Shown here: piece after piece, positions 1 to 9,151 of the stretch | Position numbering within the stretch: the stretch's first letter is position 1 | Layout: every line of letters begins with the position of its first letter | DNA from: Phycisphaerae bacterium | GTDB lineage: Bacteria > Planctomycetota > Phycisphaerae > UBA1845 > Fen-1342 | DNA: 64,000 bases | Reading direction: 5' to 3' | Assembly (NCBI GenBank): GCA_017999985.1 | Contig: JAGNKU010000008.1 | Span: 228,698 to 292,697, forward strand | The notes under the pieces: model-generated | What the model was told of the DNA's origin: nothing | Databases searched by the model: none | The model's input: only the letters and a program-made list of their open reading frames with translations | Position numbers and translations under genes: made by a program

Positions 1-2
1 CG

Positions 3-3000
3 ATGCTGAAGATCCGAACCGCCCCGACCTGCTCGGACAGCGGAACCGTGGTGGCGTCGATCGAGATTGCGAGCGGGGTGAGTCCTGGCGGAGTCGCTTG
101 GTCACGCGATTCGGCGTTGGTTGCGGTGGCGAACGGTGAAGGACTTGTTCGTATTTACAACCGCGATGGTGGCACTGAAGGCGTTCCTGTAACGAATCTC
201 ATACTGGAGGTGCAATATGCCGGTTCGCTGGCCTGGTCGCATGATGGGCAGTACTTAGCGGTTCATCCAAACTATCGCCCGGTGTCAGTCTTCGACACAC
301 TGACGGGTGTGGAGGTGATTAGGTGCAACGGACCCACTGGCGACGACACGGACACGGATGACCTCGCTTGGTTGTCAGACCGACTGGTGCTTGTCACCAC
401 CGGACAATTCGCGGGCCCGATACGGGTTTTCGCGCCATTTGACGGAACGGAGCCCGAGCTGAGTGTCTCGAGCCCGGCTCCGGGGACGATCACGGACGCG
501 GGCAGCATTGCTGTGACTGGGTATGCGATCGATGAGACAGGTCTGTTCCCGGGGAGCCTGAGGTGGCGCATAGATGGAGGGGGCTGGGAAACGACATCGA
601 TTGCGCAGGATGGGCAATTCGAGGTCGATGTAACGCTGTCGCTTGGATTGCATACGATTCAGTTGGAGCTAACTGATCTGGCGGGCAACATCGACACGGA
701 GTCGTTGGTGGTCGAGCGGGTCCCACCTGCCGGCATCGTCGTCTGGCTTGGCGAGACCGAGATTGCTGATGGACAAGGCGTTCCGGTCGATTTCGGCATC
801 GTGGAACAATGTCTGGCCGGTACAACTCGAGCGTTTACGGTCTGCAACACCGGAGGCATGCCTTTGACGCTCGGCCCCATCGATCTTGCTACGGGCTACA
901 GTCTTGCTGGCGAGTTCCCGGTGACCATAGGTGCGGGCCAGTGCGGTGTATTCACCGCGCGGCTCGACGCCGGAATCGCCGGCACGTGGGTCGGTGAAAT
1001 CAGCTTTGCGACAAATGTTCCTGACCACAACCCCTTCAACTATCCGGTGACGGGCACGGTCCTGCCTGGAGAAGTCGAGATCGTTGCTAACCCCAGCGAC
1101 CAGACCACATGTGAAGGTGGAGCAGCGGAATTCTGCGTTGAGGCGGCCGGGACGCCACCCCTGGAGTTTCAATGGCAGCGAGACGGTGCCGATATACCCG
1201 GTGCGACGGATCCTTGCTACACGACCGCCCAGGCTGGTGAATACCGCTGTGTTGTCGGCAACGGTTGTGGCTCACTTCTCAGCGGGTCGGCGACGTTGAC
1301 GGTCGAAGCGCGGCCGGCCATCTCGCAGCAGCCCCTATCTCAGGTCGCCTGCGAAGGAGGCGCAGTCACGTTCAGCGTCGCGGCGGGCGGTACCGTGCCG
1401 CTGAGCTATCAGTGGCGGAAGTACGGTCAGCCGATTGCCGGCGGTACGGGAGCAACGTATACCATCAACCCCGTAGGGCCGGGTGACACCGGAGTCTATG
1501 ACGTCGTGATAGCCAACGAGTGTGGCATGGTGATCAGCAATGCCGCGACCCTCACCGTGTGCGGCGCCGTCCCGAGCATTGAGGACCAACCGGACGACGC
1601 AGCGGTTTGCGCCGGTGACAGTGCCACGTTCATTGTCCAAGGAGCGGGCTGTGGTCCGTTGGCGTATCAGTGGCACAAAGATGGCGAGCCTGTCGGCGGC
1701 AACACCCCTGCGCTGGGGCTCGAGAACGTGCAGCCGTCGGACGACGGCGCTCAAATCACCTGTCTTGTGACGGATGACTGCGGGGCGGCCGTAAGCGATG
1801 CCGCGGCGCTTGCGGTCAACACCCCGCCGTCGATCATGGATGATCCAGACTCTGAAACGATCTGCGCGGGCGAGTCGCACGAATTCTGCGTCAGCGCCGG
1901 CGGGACGGTCCCACTGAGCTACCAGTGGCGCCGGAGCGGCTCGGACATCCCCGACGCCACATCGTCGTGCTACGTCGCCACGGAGGCAGGGTCGTACGAT
2001 TGCGTCGTAAGCAATGCCTGCGGGTCGGACACCAGCGCGGCAGCAACGCTGACGATCAACATGCCGCCCTCGGTCACACATGGGCCGGATTCGGCGACGA
2101 TCTGTCAAGGGCAGTCGCACGAGTTCTGCGTGAGCGCCGGCGGGACAGCCCCACTGGGCTATCAGTGGCGCCGGAACAGCTTGGACATCCCCGACGCCAC
2201 GTCGTCGTGCTACGTTGCCACGCAGGCTGGATTGTACGATTGCTTCGTCAGCAACGCGTGTGGCTCGGACACCAGCGCGGCGGCAACGCTGACCGTGGAG
2301 GTCGCTCTCCGGTGGTATCGCGACGCGGACGGCGACGGGTACGGCGACGCTGCACAGTACGTCGATCAGTGCGACCAGCCGGCCGATTACGTAGCCAACG
2401 ACGACGATTGTGACGACGGCTGTGCGACGTGCCATCCGGGCGCCGCGGAAGTCTGCGACGGGGTCGACAACGACTGCGATGGCCAGATCGATGAGGGCGG
2501 CGTCTGCGATCAACCTGATTCCGACGGCGACGGCGATCCCGACGACACCGACTGTGACGATTCAGATGGGAGCATCCACCACGCCGCCACTGAGGTCTGC
2601 GACGGGGTCGACAACGACTGCGACGGCCAGATTGACGAGGGCGGCGTGTGCGACGAGCCCGATTCGGACGGTGACGGCGATCCCGACGACACCGACTGCA
2701 ACGATTCAGACCCGAGGATCCATCATGGCGCGACTGAGGTCTGCGACGGCCGGGACAATGACTGCAATGGCCAGGTCGATGAGGACGGCGTCTGTGATCA
2801 ACCTGATTCCGACGGCGACGGCGAGTCCGACATGACCGACTGCAACGCGTCCGATCCGGCCATCCATCACGGCGCAACCGAGGTCTGCGACGGTGTCGAC
2901 AACGACTGCGACGGCCAAGTCGACGAGGGCGGCGTGTGCGACGAGCCCGATTCGGACGGTGACGGCGATCCCGACCCCACCGACTGCAACGATTCAGATC

Positions 3001-3431
3001 CGAGGATCCATCATGGCGCGACTGAAGTCTGCGATGGCCGGGACAATGACTGCGATGGCCAGGTCGATGAGGGTGGCGCCTGCGACCAGCCGCGCACTTG
3101 GTACCGCGACGCCGACGGCGACGGGTACGGGAACCCGAGCGTGACGACGCAGGCGGTTCAGCAGCCGGTAGGCTATGTGTTGACCGACGACGATTGCGAC
3201 GACAGCGACGCGGACGTCAACCCGGCGGCGACTGAGCTCTGCAACGAGATTGATGACGACTGCGACGGTGAGATCGACGAAGGCGGCGTATGCGACAATG
3301 GCCAGTCCGGGCAAGGCCAACCTGGCGGCCTGTGTCCGGTTGTGGCCACGATCCTGCTTGCGGTTCCGTGCGTCGGACTAGCGCGCAGTCGTCGCAGCCG
3401 TCGGGACGTTGGGACTGACATGAACCAGTGA
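3..3431 (+). CDS. Large Ig/MopE-repeat surface protein, 5' truncated by window edge
   Basis: At least 1142 residues. The reading frame is open to the left edge and the first ATG falls inside propeller-like repeats, so the true start is probably outside. Domains in order: WD/propeller-like segments (about 1-150), a bacterial Ig-like domain (about 155-240), an ASH-like domain (about 245-355), five PKD/Ig-like domains (about 358-765) of which the last two are near-identical, then MopE-type Cys/Asp-rich modules (about 768-1105) with the repeated core EVCDGVDNDCDG. The C-terminus has a short hydrophobic stretch followed by an Arg-rich tail, resembling a sorting/anchor signal. Such proteins are normally exported adhesins or surface proteins; the substrate is unknown. 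No operon partner is visible. Confidence 0.8.
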   Translation: MLKIRTAPTCSDSGTVVASIEIASGVSPGGVAWSRDSALVAVANGEGLVRIYNRDGGTEGVPVTNLILEVQYAGSLAWSHDGQYLAVHPNYRPVSVFDTLTGVEVIRCNGPTGDDTDTDDLAWLSDRLVLVTTGQFAGPIRVFAPFDGTEPELSVSSPAPGTITDAGSIAVTGYAIDETGLFPGSLRWRIDGGGWETTSIAQDGQFEVDVTLSLGLHTIQLELTDLAGNIDTESLVVERVPPAGIVVWLGETEIADGQGVPVDFGIVEQCLAGTTRAFTVCNTGGMPLTLGPIDLATGYSLAGEFPVTIGAGQCGVFTARLDAGIAGTWVGEISFATNVPDHNPFNYPVTGTVLPGEVEIVANPSDQTTCEGGAAEFCVEAAGTPPLEFQWQRDGADIPGATDPCYTTAQAGEYRCVVGNGCGSLLSGSATLTVEARPAISQQPLSQVACEGGAVTFSVAAGGTVPLSYQWRKYGQPIAGGTGATYTINPVGPGDTGVYDVVIANECGMVISNAATLTVCGAVPSIEDQPDDAAVCAGDSATFIVQGAGCGPLAYQWHKDGEPVGGNTPALGLENVQPSDDGAQITCLVTDDCGAAVSDAAALAVNTPPSIMDDPDSETICAGESHEFCVSAGGTVPLSYQWRRSGSDIPDATSSCYVATEAGSYDCVVSNACGSDTSAAATLTINMPPSVTHGPDSATICQGQSHEFCVSAGGTAPLGYQWRRNSLDIPDATSSCYVATQAGLYDCFVSNACGSDTSAAATLTVEVALRWYRDADGDGYGDAAQYVDQCDQPADYVANDDDCDDGCATCHPGAAEVCDGVDNDCDGQIDEGGVCDQPDSDGDGDPDDTDCDDSDGSIHHAATEVCDGVDNDCDGQIDEGGVCDEPDSDGDGDPDDTDCNDSDPRIHHGATEVCDGRDNDCNGQVDEDGVCDQPDSDGDGESDMTDCNASDPAIHHGATEVCDGVDNDCDGQVDEGGVCDEPDSDGDGDPDPTDCNDSDPRIHHGATEVCDGRDNDCDGQVDEGGACDQPRTWYRDADGDGYGNPSVTTQAVQQPVGYVLTDDDCDDSDADVNPAATELCNEIDDDCDGEIDEGGVCDNGQSGQGQPGGLCPVVATILLAVPCVGLARSRRSRRDVGTDMNQ
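2439..3090 (+). repeat. Five 144-bp tandem repeats (48-residue MopE-like units)
   Basis: The codon for the Val of the EVCDG core recurs at 2451, 2595, 2739, 2883 and 3027, exactly 144 bp apart each time. A sixth diverged unit lies near 3235. Each unit encodes a Cys-containing core plus an Asp-rich loop (DSDGDGDPD type) that resembles calcium-binding repeats. Exact spacing with scattered substitutions points to expansion by recombination. Confidence 0.85.
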
Positions 3432-3736
3432 CGCGCTTGGAGGGCATCCCGGCGAACGGCGGGCTCGGTATCGAAATCCCCGCGAGCGATCAGCGCTCCG
3501 AACGCGTGAGTTAACCACGAGAGCCGCGGCGGGGTGAGAGTCTGAGAGTTGGTCCCTGATCCGGGCCGAAGACGGCCCGTTCGGCGCCGGCCCCGGCGTC
3601 GTATCATCAAAACCGAGAGCGCGGGTCCGACCCACCAGAATCGCCGTAACTCTTTTCCAGCAACGGGATATAGCCGCCAGCGGCTGGTCGGCCCGCCGCT
3701 CGCCCCCTGTAAACAAACCGGTCCGCCTCGGCTTGA

Positions 3737-3901
3737 GACGGACCCTCGTATCTCCCCGAGGCCGCGTCGCCGGTCGTAGCGCCCATCGACGCCGACGGCG
3801 ATGCGTGCAATTTCAACCTCCCCGCGACCGAGCCGCCGGTCAACGCGCCCATCGAAATCGTGGCCGTGCTTGCCCCCGTCCTGGTCTGGAAGGCCGCGTA
3901 G
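3737..3901 (+). pseudogene. Possible 3' remnant of a gene, no start codon
   Basis: This sits in the otherwise empty stretch 3432-3906. Between an in-frame TGA (3734-3736) and a TAG (3899-3901) there are 54 codons that read like a protein tail (DADGDACNFNLPA, then IEIVAVLAPVLVWKAA) with no ATG, GTG or TTG in a sensible place. It may be the end of a gene removed by deletion, or chance. The rest of 3432-3906 shows nothing recognisable beyond a small GGTCCG/CGGACC hairpin near 3720-3745. Confidence 0.2.
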
Positions 3902-3906
3902 CCGTC

Positions 3907-4521
3907 TTATCGGCCAACTCGACGCGGTCGGGCGTCAATGCCGATGCGGGCTGACTCGGCATCGAATCTGGCTCCGCGCCGCCTGAAGAAGTCGATGGCG
4001 TCTTCACGCTCCGTGTCCGGGAGCAGTCGGATGAAGTCCTCCACCAGGACGCGGACGTGTCCCGCCAGCGCTCCCTCCCGATCCAGTTGACCGAACCCGA
4101 TGGCGTCGTCCTCTACCCCGCGCTGGAGTTTGACGGGCACTCCACCGTTTTTGATCCGCAGCCAGTGAGCCAGGCAATTCGCGCGGGTCGCAGACACTCT
4201 CGTGATCGCCCTGTCCGGTGCCTGCTTCTGCGTGGGAAGGACTGCATCCAGCAGCGTGTCGTCTACTCGGACCCGCCTCGCCTTTAGCATGGCTATCGCG
4301 CCGGATCGTTCACGCTTGGGCAGGAGGAGCACGAAAACTTCAGCAAGGACGGTGACGCAGTAAACGTGCTGGCCGTCTGTAGCGAACCAGTGGAACGTCA
4401 GCACATCGTCCTCAGGTCCACGGACGATTCCGATCCGGCCCGTGGAATCACGGAGCCCCTTCCAACATCGAAGGCAGTTAGCTCTCGACGCTTTCACAAT
4501 GACGACCTTGCACTTTGGCAT
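3907..4521 (-). CDS. Hypothetical protein with two internal repeats
   Basis: 204 residues from the ATG at 4521 (MPKCKVV). The upstream in-frame extension is Arg/His-rich and overlaps the neighbour, so it was rejected. The protein is made of two related halves of about 95 residues: ASRANCLRCW...EDDVLTFHW...LLLPKRER near the N-terminus and SATRANCLAHW...EDDAIGFGQ...LLPDTERE in the second half. This implies an internal duplication. No known domain was recognised. It lies in a set of three minus-strand genes (down from 5389) just outside the integrase gene. Confidence 0.6.
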   Translation of the reverse strand: MPKCKVVIVKASRANCLRCWKGLRDSTGRIGIVRGPEDDVLTFHWFATDGQHVYCVTVLAEVFVLLLPKRERSGAIAMLKARRVRVDDTLLDAVLPTQKQAPDRAITRVSATRANCLAHWLRIKNGGVPVKLQRGVEDDAIGFGQLDREGALAGHVRVLVEDFIRLLPDTEREDAIDFFRRRGARFDAESARIGIDARPRRVGR

Positions 4522-4568
4522 CGGGACAGCCCTCGGCCCGTATGGGCTGGTCTGTGGGTGGTTGGACG

Positions 4569-4874
4569 TTACGCGGTGGGCAGCGCCAAGTAGACTTCGA
4601 GCGGCATGTCGATGAGGCCCTCGCCCAACTCGGCCAGTTCTCGCGTTCGCTTGCCGTGGACGGGCAGGATCACGATGCACCGCATGACGTTCGCGTAGGG
4701 GCCAGATTCCTGCTTGTGAGCGTGTGCCTCCACGACCGGCAGTTTGACGGTCGGATCGAGTCCGGCGATGTAGTCGTCCGTTAGGAACTGGTTGAAGTGG
4801 AACGTGTCGGTCTCCAGCGACCGGATCTTGGTCAGGATGCTCTTTGTTACATACGCCACAGGATTGTCATTCAT
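4569..4874 (-). CDS. Hypothetical protein
   Basis: 101 residues starting MNDNPVAYV at 4874; a second ATG six codons upstream (4892) is possible. Mixed charged protein with no transmembrane segment or recognisable motif. It is followed after 47 bp by the duplicated-domain gene and preceded by the ACT-like gene, all on the same strand. Function unknown. Confidence 0.5.
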   Translation of the reverse strand: MNDNPVAYVTKSILTKIRSLETDTFHFNQFLTDDYIAGLDPTVKLPVVEAHAHKQESGPYANVMRCIVILPVHGKRTRELAELGEGLIDMPLEVYLALPTA

Positions 4875-4948
4875 GTTTGCACTCCGCAACAACTACCAGG
4901 AGCGTGGTAAATCTCCGGGTTTTGGGCAAAACGGACACATCGAAATTG

Positions 4949-5389
4949 TCATGGCCGGTCCCGCCTCGATTGCTCGGTCGTCGGATGCGCTTCACGGCTG
5001 CACGGGCTCGCCACTTTGAGTGCAATCGCCGAGGCCCGCTTCACGTCGCTCGTTCCCAGCACGACCAGATCGCCGTTGCCCGTGTAGCTGTATTCCACCG
5101 GGATCGCCTGACCCGCCAGCACGCCGGTGAGCCGGCTCAGCCCGTTCAGATCCGATCCGATGTGCAGCGCCAGCACCTTCTCCGTCGAAAACTGGAAATC
5201 CGCCTTGCGCAGCGCCTTCTTGGTCAGCCCGAGCGGCATGACGATCATCCGGGCGACTTGAGCCCCGCCATCGGTTGCGAACGCTGCGGCTTCGACCGCG
5301 ACCCCGGCTCGGCGCAGGGTGGAAATCAGCTTCGCGAACGAACGGGCGTCGTCGTCAATGTTGACCACGAACTGGTCTCGCTGTGGCAC
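4949..5389 (-). CDS. ACT-domain-like protein
   Basis: 146 residues. The N-terminal 80 residues resemble an ACT fold: a beta strand (QFVVNIDDD), a helix (FAKLISTLRRAGV) and further strands (AAAFATDGGAQVARMIVMP), as in small-molecule-sensing regulatory domains. The second half (about 80-125) may hold a second, weaker copy. The last 20 residues are Arg-rich. ACT domains usually bind amino acids; no ligand is inferable here. No catalytic domain is attached. Confidence 0.5.
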   Translation of the reverse strand: MPQRDQFVVNIDDDARSFAKLISTLRRAGVAVEAAAFATDGGAQVARMIVMPLGLTKKALRKADFQFSTEKVLALHIGSDLNGLSRLTGVLAGQAIPVEYSYTGNGDLVVLGTSDVKRASAIALKVASPCSREAHPTTEQSRRDRP

Positions 5390-5450
5390 GGTTCTGCTCC
5401 TTCAGTAAGCACGGCCGGGCGTCGCCGCTCGCCGTGGGAGGCGAACGCGC

Positions 5451-5497
5451 TCGGACCCACGCGGGTCCGATATAGCGGGACGCCCGATAGCTCGGGC
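5451..5497. repeat. Two consecutive perfect hairpins
   Basis: Perfect 8-bp stem TCGGACCC/GGGTCCGA with a 4-nt loop (5451-5470), then a 6-bp stem GCCCGA/TCGGGC with a 4-nt loop (5482-5497). They lie between the integrase 3' end and the ACT-like gene start. There is no T-tract, so a rho-independent terminator is unlikely. A recombination-related or transcript structure is possible. Confidence 0.5.
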
Positions 5498-5532
5498 TCA
5501 TGATGGCAGGTTTCAAATGAATTTCTGGAGCG

Positions 5533-6729
5533 TCAAACGCTGGGCGCGGCCACGGCGCAGGAGCCATCGCGTTCGGGTAGCGCCGCTGGACTGAGCCCGG
5601 CCACAAACCGCCGCATCGCCTTCTGTGCGAACTCGTTCCGCAGGCGGTAGTAGTGCATGACCATCGCCATCTCGTCGTGCCCGACCCACTCCATCACGGT
5701 CGCCATCGGGATGCCGACTTCCGCGCAATGGCTGACAAAGAACCGGCGGAAGTTGTGCAGCGTCAGCTTGCTCTCCTCGATCCCCGTCGCGGTGGCGAGC
5801 GCCTTCAACCGGCCCAGGTAGGTCCGCTCGAAGTAGTCGGCGCGTGAACCGACCGGCGGCAGCGGGACCACGTAGCCGCCTTGACTTTCGGTCCCCAACT
5901 CGTCGAGCGCCTGCCAAACCAGCGGGCTGACCGGAATGACGCGGTCAGTCTTGTCCTTGGGTAAAAAGTAGACGCCGTCGGCCGTGATTTTTCGACGGAC
6001 CTGCAAGATGTTCAGGTCGCGGTCGAGATCGCTCCACTCCAGCATGCCGAGTTCGGAGCAGCGCATGCCCGTGCTGGCGAGCATCACGAAAACGGAGCGG
6101 TCGCCCGGTTCGGCGGCGTCCCTGATCCGTCGATACTCGGCTTCGGTATAAGTCACCTTACGCGGCGATTCCTCGTCAAAAAGCAGGCGCACTCCGTAGC
6201 GTTGCTGCGATGCTGGGTTGACGTGGAGCCGGCCCGTCGCCTTGCACCAGTTGAAGAAGCTGCGCAGCGCAATGAGCTTGTTGTCCACCGTCACCCGGTC
6301 GTTGCCCTGGTCGAGCGACCACTGTCGGAAGTCGAGCACGGTCTCGGTCGTGATGCTGGGCAGCCGCGTGATGGATCGCTTGGTGGACAGGAACTTGCGG
6401 AAGCCGGCGACGATGCTGCGGTAGCTCGAATACGTGTTTGGCGTGTTCTGGACGCGCTGGTATTCGAGCCAGCCGTCGAGCGCCGACTCGACGCGATCAT
6501 CGGCCCGAAGAGCCGGTGGCTCGGGTAGGCCGAACTCGGCCCGCGTCAGCTTGAGCGACATGCCCTCCGCCCAAAGAAGCGCACCCTTCTTGTCGCGGTG
6601 CCGGGTTGAGAGACTGCGCCACACGCCCCGTTCGTCGCGGAAGTGAAAATGCCAGATGCGTTTGAGCTTCCGCAGGATGCCCCTGCCCGCATGCACCTTG
6701 TCCTGTTCGTTCTTGCTCCACTTTGGCAT
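5533..6729 (-). CDS. Tyrosine-type site-specific integrase
   Basis: 398 residues, started at MPKWSKNEQDKV (6729); the upstream extension overlaps another feature and lacks family character. It has an N-terminal Arg/Lys-rich arm, a core-binding SAM-like domain (about 85-175) and a C-terminal catalytic domain. The catalytic set is visible: Arg in STGMRCSEL (about 220), HNFRR (about 327), GHDE (about 350) and Tyr in MHYYR (about 358). It catalyses integration and excision of a mobile element. The gene marks the left side of the worn integration zone; I could not pair it with an attachment site. Confidence 0.9.
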   Translation of the reverse strand: MPKWSKNEQDKVHAGRGILRKLKRIWHFHFRDERGVWRSLSTRHRDKKGALLWAEGMSLKLTRAEFGLPEPPALRADDRVESALDGWLEYQRVQNTPNTYSSYRSIVAGFRKFLSTKRSITRLPSITTETVLDFRQWSLDQGNDRVTVDNKLIALRSFFNWCKATGRLHVNPASQQRYGVRLLFDEESPRKVTYTEAEYRRIRDAAEPGDRSVFVMLASTGMRCSELGMLEWSDLDRDLNILQVRRKITADGVYFLPKDKTDRVIPVSPLVWQALDELGTESQGGYVVPLPPVGSRADYFERTYLGRLKALATATGIEESKLTLHNFRRFFVSHCAEVGIPMATVMEWVGHDEMAMVMHYYRLRNEFAQKAMRRFVAGLSPAALPERDGSCAVAAPSV

Positions 6730-6835
6730 GATCGGTTCTCCAGTTTGGACGTGTTCTGTGCGTCGGCATGGGGCCAATGGGAGCCCCACCGAGCGGCCGC
6801 TTTGCTGGAATTATCAATCGCCAGGAAGGAGAGAC

Positions 6836-7117
6836 ATGATCGACCCCGCCACCGAACAGCTTTTCTTGCTCACAGAAGCCCCCGCAATCATCAACCCGTC
6901 GCACCCGCCGCACATCGCGACAATATGGCGATGGGCAATCGGCGGCCTGAAAGGCGGAGTTCGACTCGAATCCATAAAAGTCGGCGGCCAGCGGTTCACG
7001 AGCCGCGAAGCGATCCGGCGGTTTCTGGTGCGGATTAACGAGCCGGCTGCGATGCCAATGGAGCCGAGCGCGGCAGCCATTGCGGCAGGAAAGAAACTGG
7101 AGGAGATGGGGGCGTGA
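6836..7117 (+). CDS. DUF1580-type helix-turn-helix protein
   Basis: 93 residues from the ATG at 6836, with AGGAAGGAG just upstream. It matches the DUF1580 pattern: N-terminal LLTEAP, TIWRWAIGGLKGGVRLES and GGQRFTSREAIRRF, a winged MerR/excisionase-like fold. I know this family almost only from Planctomycetes. It is divergent from the integrase gene, where an excisionase or directionality factor would be expected, so such a role is plausible but inferred. Confidence 0.75.
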   Translation: MIDPATEQLFLLTEAPAIINPSHPPHIATIWRWAIGGLKGGVRLESIKVGGQRFTSREAIRRFLVRINEPAAMPMEPSAAAIAAGKKLEEMGA

Positions 7118-7170
7118 TTGAACACGTGCCTGTCATGGCCGGGTTATGCGCCGCCCAACGTCTCGGTCTC

Positions 7171-7473
7171 TCAGCCTCCGCCCTGTGAAGTTGCGGGGCT
7201 TACTTGCGTGGTCGGCACCGCAGCGGGCTTCGCCGCCGTCGCGGACGCCCAGCGCCAGACCGCCGTGCCCGCAACAACGCCCAGCGACAGGAGAACGACG
7301 ACAAGCGCCGCGAGCCAGCGGTGCTTGGGCTTGGGTGGCGGCGCAGCGATGCGACGGAGGATGCGCTCTCGTTCGGCTCGGTCACCGGGTTGCACGTCCA
7401 CCACCACCTGCCCGAGGCGGTTGAGCGCCCCGAAGTCATCCGCAACCTCGCGCACTTGTGGTGGCGTTTCCAT
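7171..7473 (-). CDS. Small single-pass membrane protein
   Basis: 100 residues from the ATG at 7473. A polar N-terminal half (METPPQVREVADDFGALNRL, then DRAERERILRRI) is followed by one clear transmembrane helix (WLAALVVVLLSLGVVAGTAVW, about 53-73) and a short Ala/Pro/Thr-rich tail. The N-out/N-in orientation is unclear. The opposite strand is also open here but low in complexity, so the minus-strand reading is preferred. Its start abuts the broken amidoligase, suggesting this gene was placed there by rearrangement. Confidence 0.55.
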   Translation of the reverse strand: METPPQVREVADDFGALNRLGQVVVDVQPGDRAERERILRRIAAPPPKPKHRWLAALVVVLLSLGVVAGTAVWRWASATAAKPAAVPTTQVSPATSQGGG

Positions 7474-7956
7474 CCTGTGATTTACGGCCTCGTCGCCCCG
7501 AGCCGACAGAACAACCAATACTGTCGGAAACCAACGCAAGCCGATGCGACGATGTTCGACCACGTTCGAACGTATCCAAATTTGACCGCGAAGCTGGCCC
7601 GCTGCGACCGCTACATGGGCCTGAACCTGACGAACCTGACCAACCGCGACCGAATGACAGTCGAGTTTCGCGTTCACGGCGGCAGCACCGATTGGACGAA
7701 GATCGGCGCTTGGATTCTCGCCACGCAGCGTTGGGTTGAGCATGCCGTCGCCCGATCTTGCCACTACCGCCCCGAGCCGGTGCCCAACACGCAGGCTGGG
7801 CTGAATGCGTTGCTGATCGCGACTGGCTTGAAACCGAACAGCCGGATTTACAAGCGGATCGATAAGCCGCTGCGGCAGGCCGGACGTTTTCTGCTGCGGC
7901 GCTGGCAGCACTTCAACCGGCCGCCGGAACCGAAGGCCAAGGGCGAGGCGGCATGA
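7471..7956 (+). pseudogene. C-terminal half of an amidoligase-family enzyme
   Basis: About 160 codons carrying the amidoligase signature end: FHPVIYGLVAPSRQNN, RYMGLNLTNL and TVEFRVHGGSTDW, as in the glutamine-synthetase-like ATP-dependent amidoligase family that makes peptide-type bonds. The N-terminal half, with the usual glycine-rich and glutamate-binding start, is missing; the frame runs upstream only into sequence opposite the membrane-protein gene. The family is about 300 residues, so this is a truncated remnant. It overlaps the next gene by 4 bp (ATGA), as in an intact operon. Confidence 0.6.
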
Positions 7957-8305
7957 CGAAAATCGTGGCACCGAAAAGGAGAGCAGCCGTGCGGATGGAC
8001 GGATACCCGGCAACCGTCGTGGAAATTCTGGATGATCGGATGACCTTCAGGCCCGCCGCTCTGCGAGCAATGCGGGAATTTCGTGCATCGCATCCGTGGC
8101 GTGGCGATAACGACCAGCGCAAGGCCAAGTTCCAGGAGTTGGTTGTCGGTCTGGCCGAGGCGTATCAGGTCGCCGCGCCCGAGCTACTCATCGACCGCCT
8201 GGACGGCTCCAGCAGTGGGGCGAGTTCCTACGACCCGTCGCGGCACCGAATTGTCCTGCGGGGGCGACTGAGCGTGATCACCCTGCTGCATGAGTTTGCC
8301 CATGG
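7953..8305 (+). pseudogene. N-terminal part of an HExxH metallopeptidase-like protein
   Basis: This begins MTKIVAPKRR and reads sensibly for about 117 codons to SVITLLHEFAHG, a zinc-peptidase HExxH motif. After that the frame turns into Arg-rich nonsense up to 8450. At the same place the next frame picks up a gamma-glutamylcyclotransferase tail in mid-domain. An internal deletion that fused two genes out of frame explains this best. Confidence 0.55.
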
Positions 8306-8580
8306 GGGCGTTCCCGGCGCTCGTGCCCGGCGACGGGATCGTTCGCGGCGTTGTGCTCGACATCAACCCCGACGGGCTGCTGATCACCGACCAGGTCGAG
8401 GGACACCGGCCCGACGCGCGAGCTTGCTTCTACCAGCGACAGAAGGTTGAGATCCGCCTGGACGACGGTGGAACCTTGCGGGGTTGGACCTACTTCTACG
8501 GCCGCCCTGTTTCCGTGTCTGACTCCCGCCGACTTGTGGTCGGTGAGCAGGACGGCGTTCCTATCTATGCGTGGAGATGA
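8302..8580 (+). pseudogene. C-terminal part of a gamma-glutamylcyclotransferase (AIG2-like) protein
   Basis: About 92 residues matching the second half of AIG2/GGCT enzymes: FPALVPGDGIVRGVVLDI, DQVEG, a FYQRQKVEIRL strand and GWTYFYGR. The N-terminal YGSN/YGTL substrate-binding motif of the family is absent. An ATG at 8290 or 8302 could start it, but half the domain would still be missing. GGCT-like and amidoligase genes are known neighbours, so this supports a common origin with the upstream fragments. Confidence 0.55.
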
Positions 8581-8774
8581 AGATGAAAGCTGGCGAGAAA
8601 CTGACCTACTCCGAAGTGTGCGAGCGAATCCGACTGGCGGTGGCGTCGATCCTGGACGATGCCGACGACGCAGCGAAACTGCACAATGAAGTAGCCCAGG
8701 GGAAGGTCATACTGGACGAGAGCGACCCCACACGCGACACCTACGTCTGCGTTGAGGGCGACGAGAGCGACTGA
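8577..8774 (+). CDS. Small acidic hypothetical protein
   Basis: 65 residues starting at the ATG overlapping the stop of the previous frame (ATGA, 8577-8580). Acidic and probably helical (TYSEVCERIRLAVASILDDADDAAKLH). No known domain. The start overlap suggests translational coupling to the former cyclotransferase gene. Confidence 0.5.
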   Translation: MKMKAGEKLTYSEVCERIRLAVASILDDADDAAKLHNEVAQGKVILDESDPTRDTYVCVEGDESD

Positions 8775-9151
8775 GCATCGTGTCGCTCAGGGGCATCCGG
8801 CTGCGATACTTGGTCCCGGATGTCCCCCGCAGGCATCCGCGTTGAACACGGGGCTCGTGTGTTGCTCTGGCGGGCCTTCTGCGAGGGGGATCGGGCCGCG
8901 GACGCGGCCCCGGCCCTATCCCGTGCGATGCGCCTCGTCGAGCACCTGGCCGGCGCATGCTCCACCTGACATCAGTGCGCGTGAGGGGCCTTGAGCTACG
9001 CCGATTCTGCCCTTGAAAAACCGGGCAAAGCGTGGCGCACTGCGATGATGAGAAAATCGCGGGAAACATCGGATTCGACTTGCGCGACGACCAAACCGCG
9101 CGAACACTCTACGTATGTGATGTAGATGAGGCGACGACGGAGAACTGCCCG
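8775..9151. other. Non-coding stretch before the AAA ATPase gene
   Basis: About 377 bp with no convincing gene on either strand; the open frames here are Arg/Pro-rich shadows. An alternative in-frame start of the next gene at 9032 would take up the last 120 bp. No clear promoter or repeat was seen. Confidence 0.4.

Noticed and set aside
7204..7473. N-terminal part of the amidoligase on the plus strand
   Set aside because: Low-complexity Arg-rich reading; the minus strand encodes a convincing membrane protein here.
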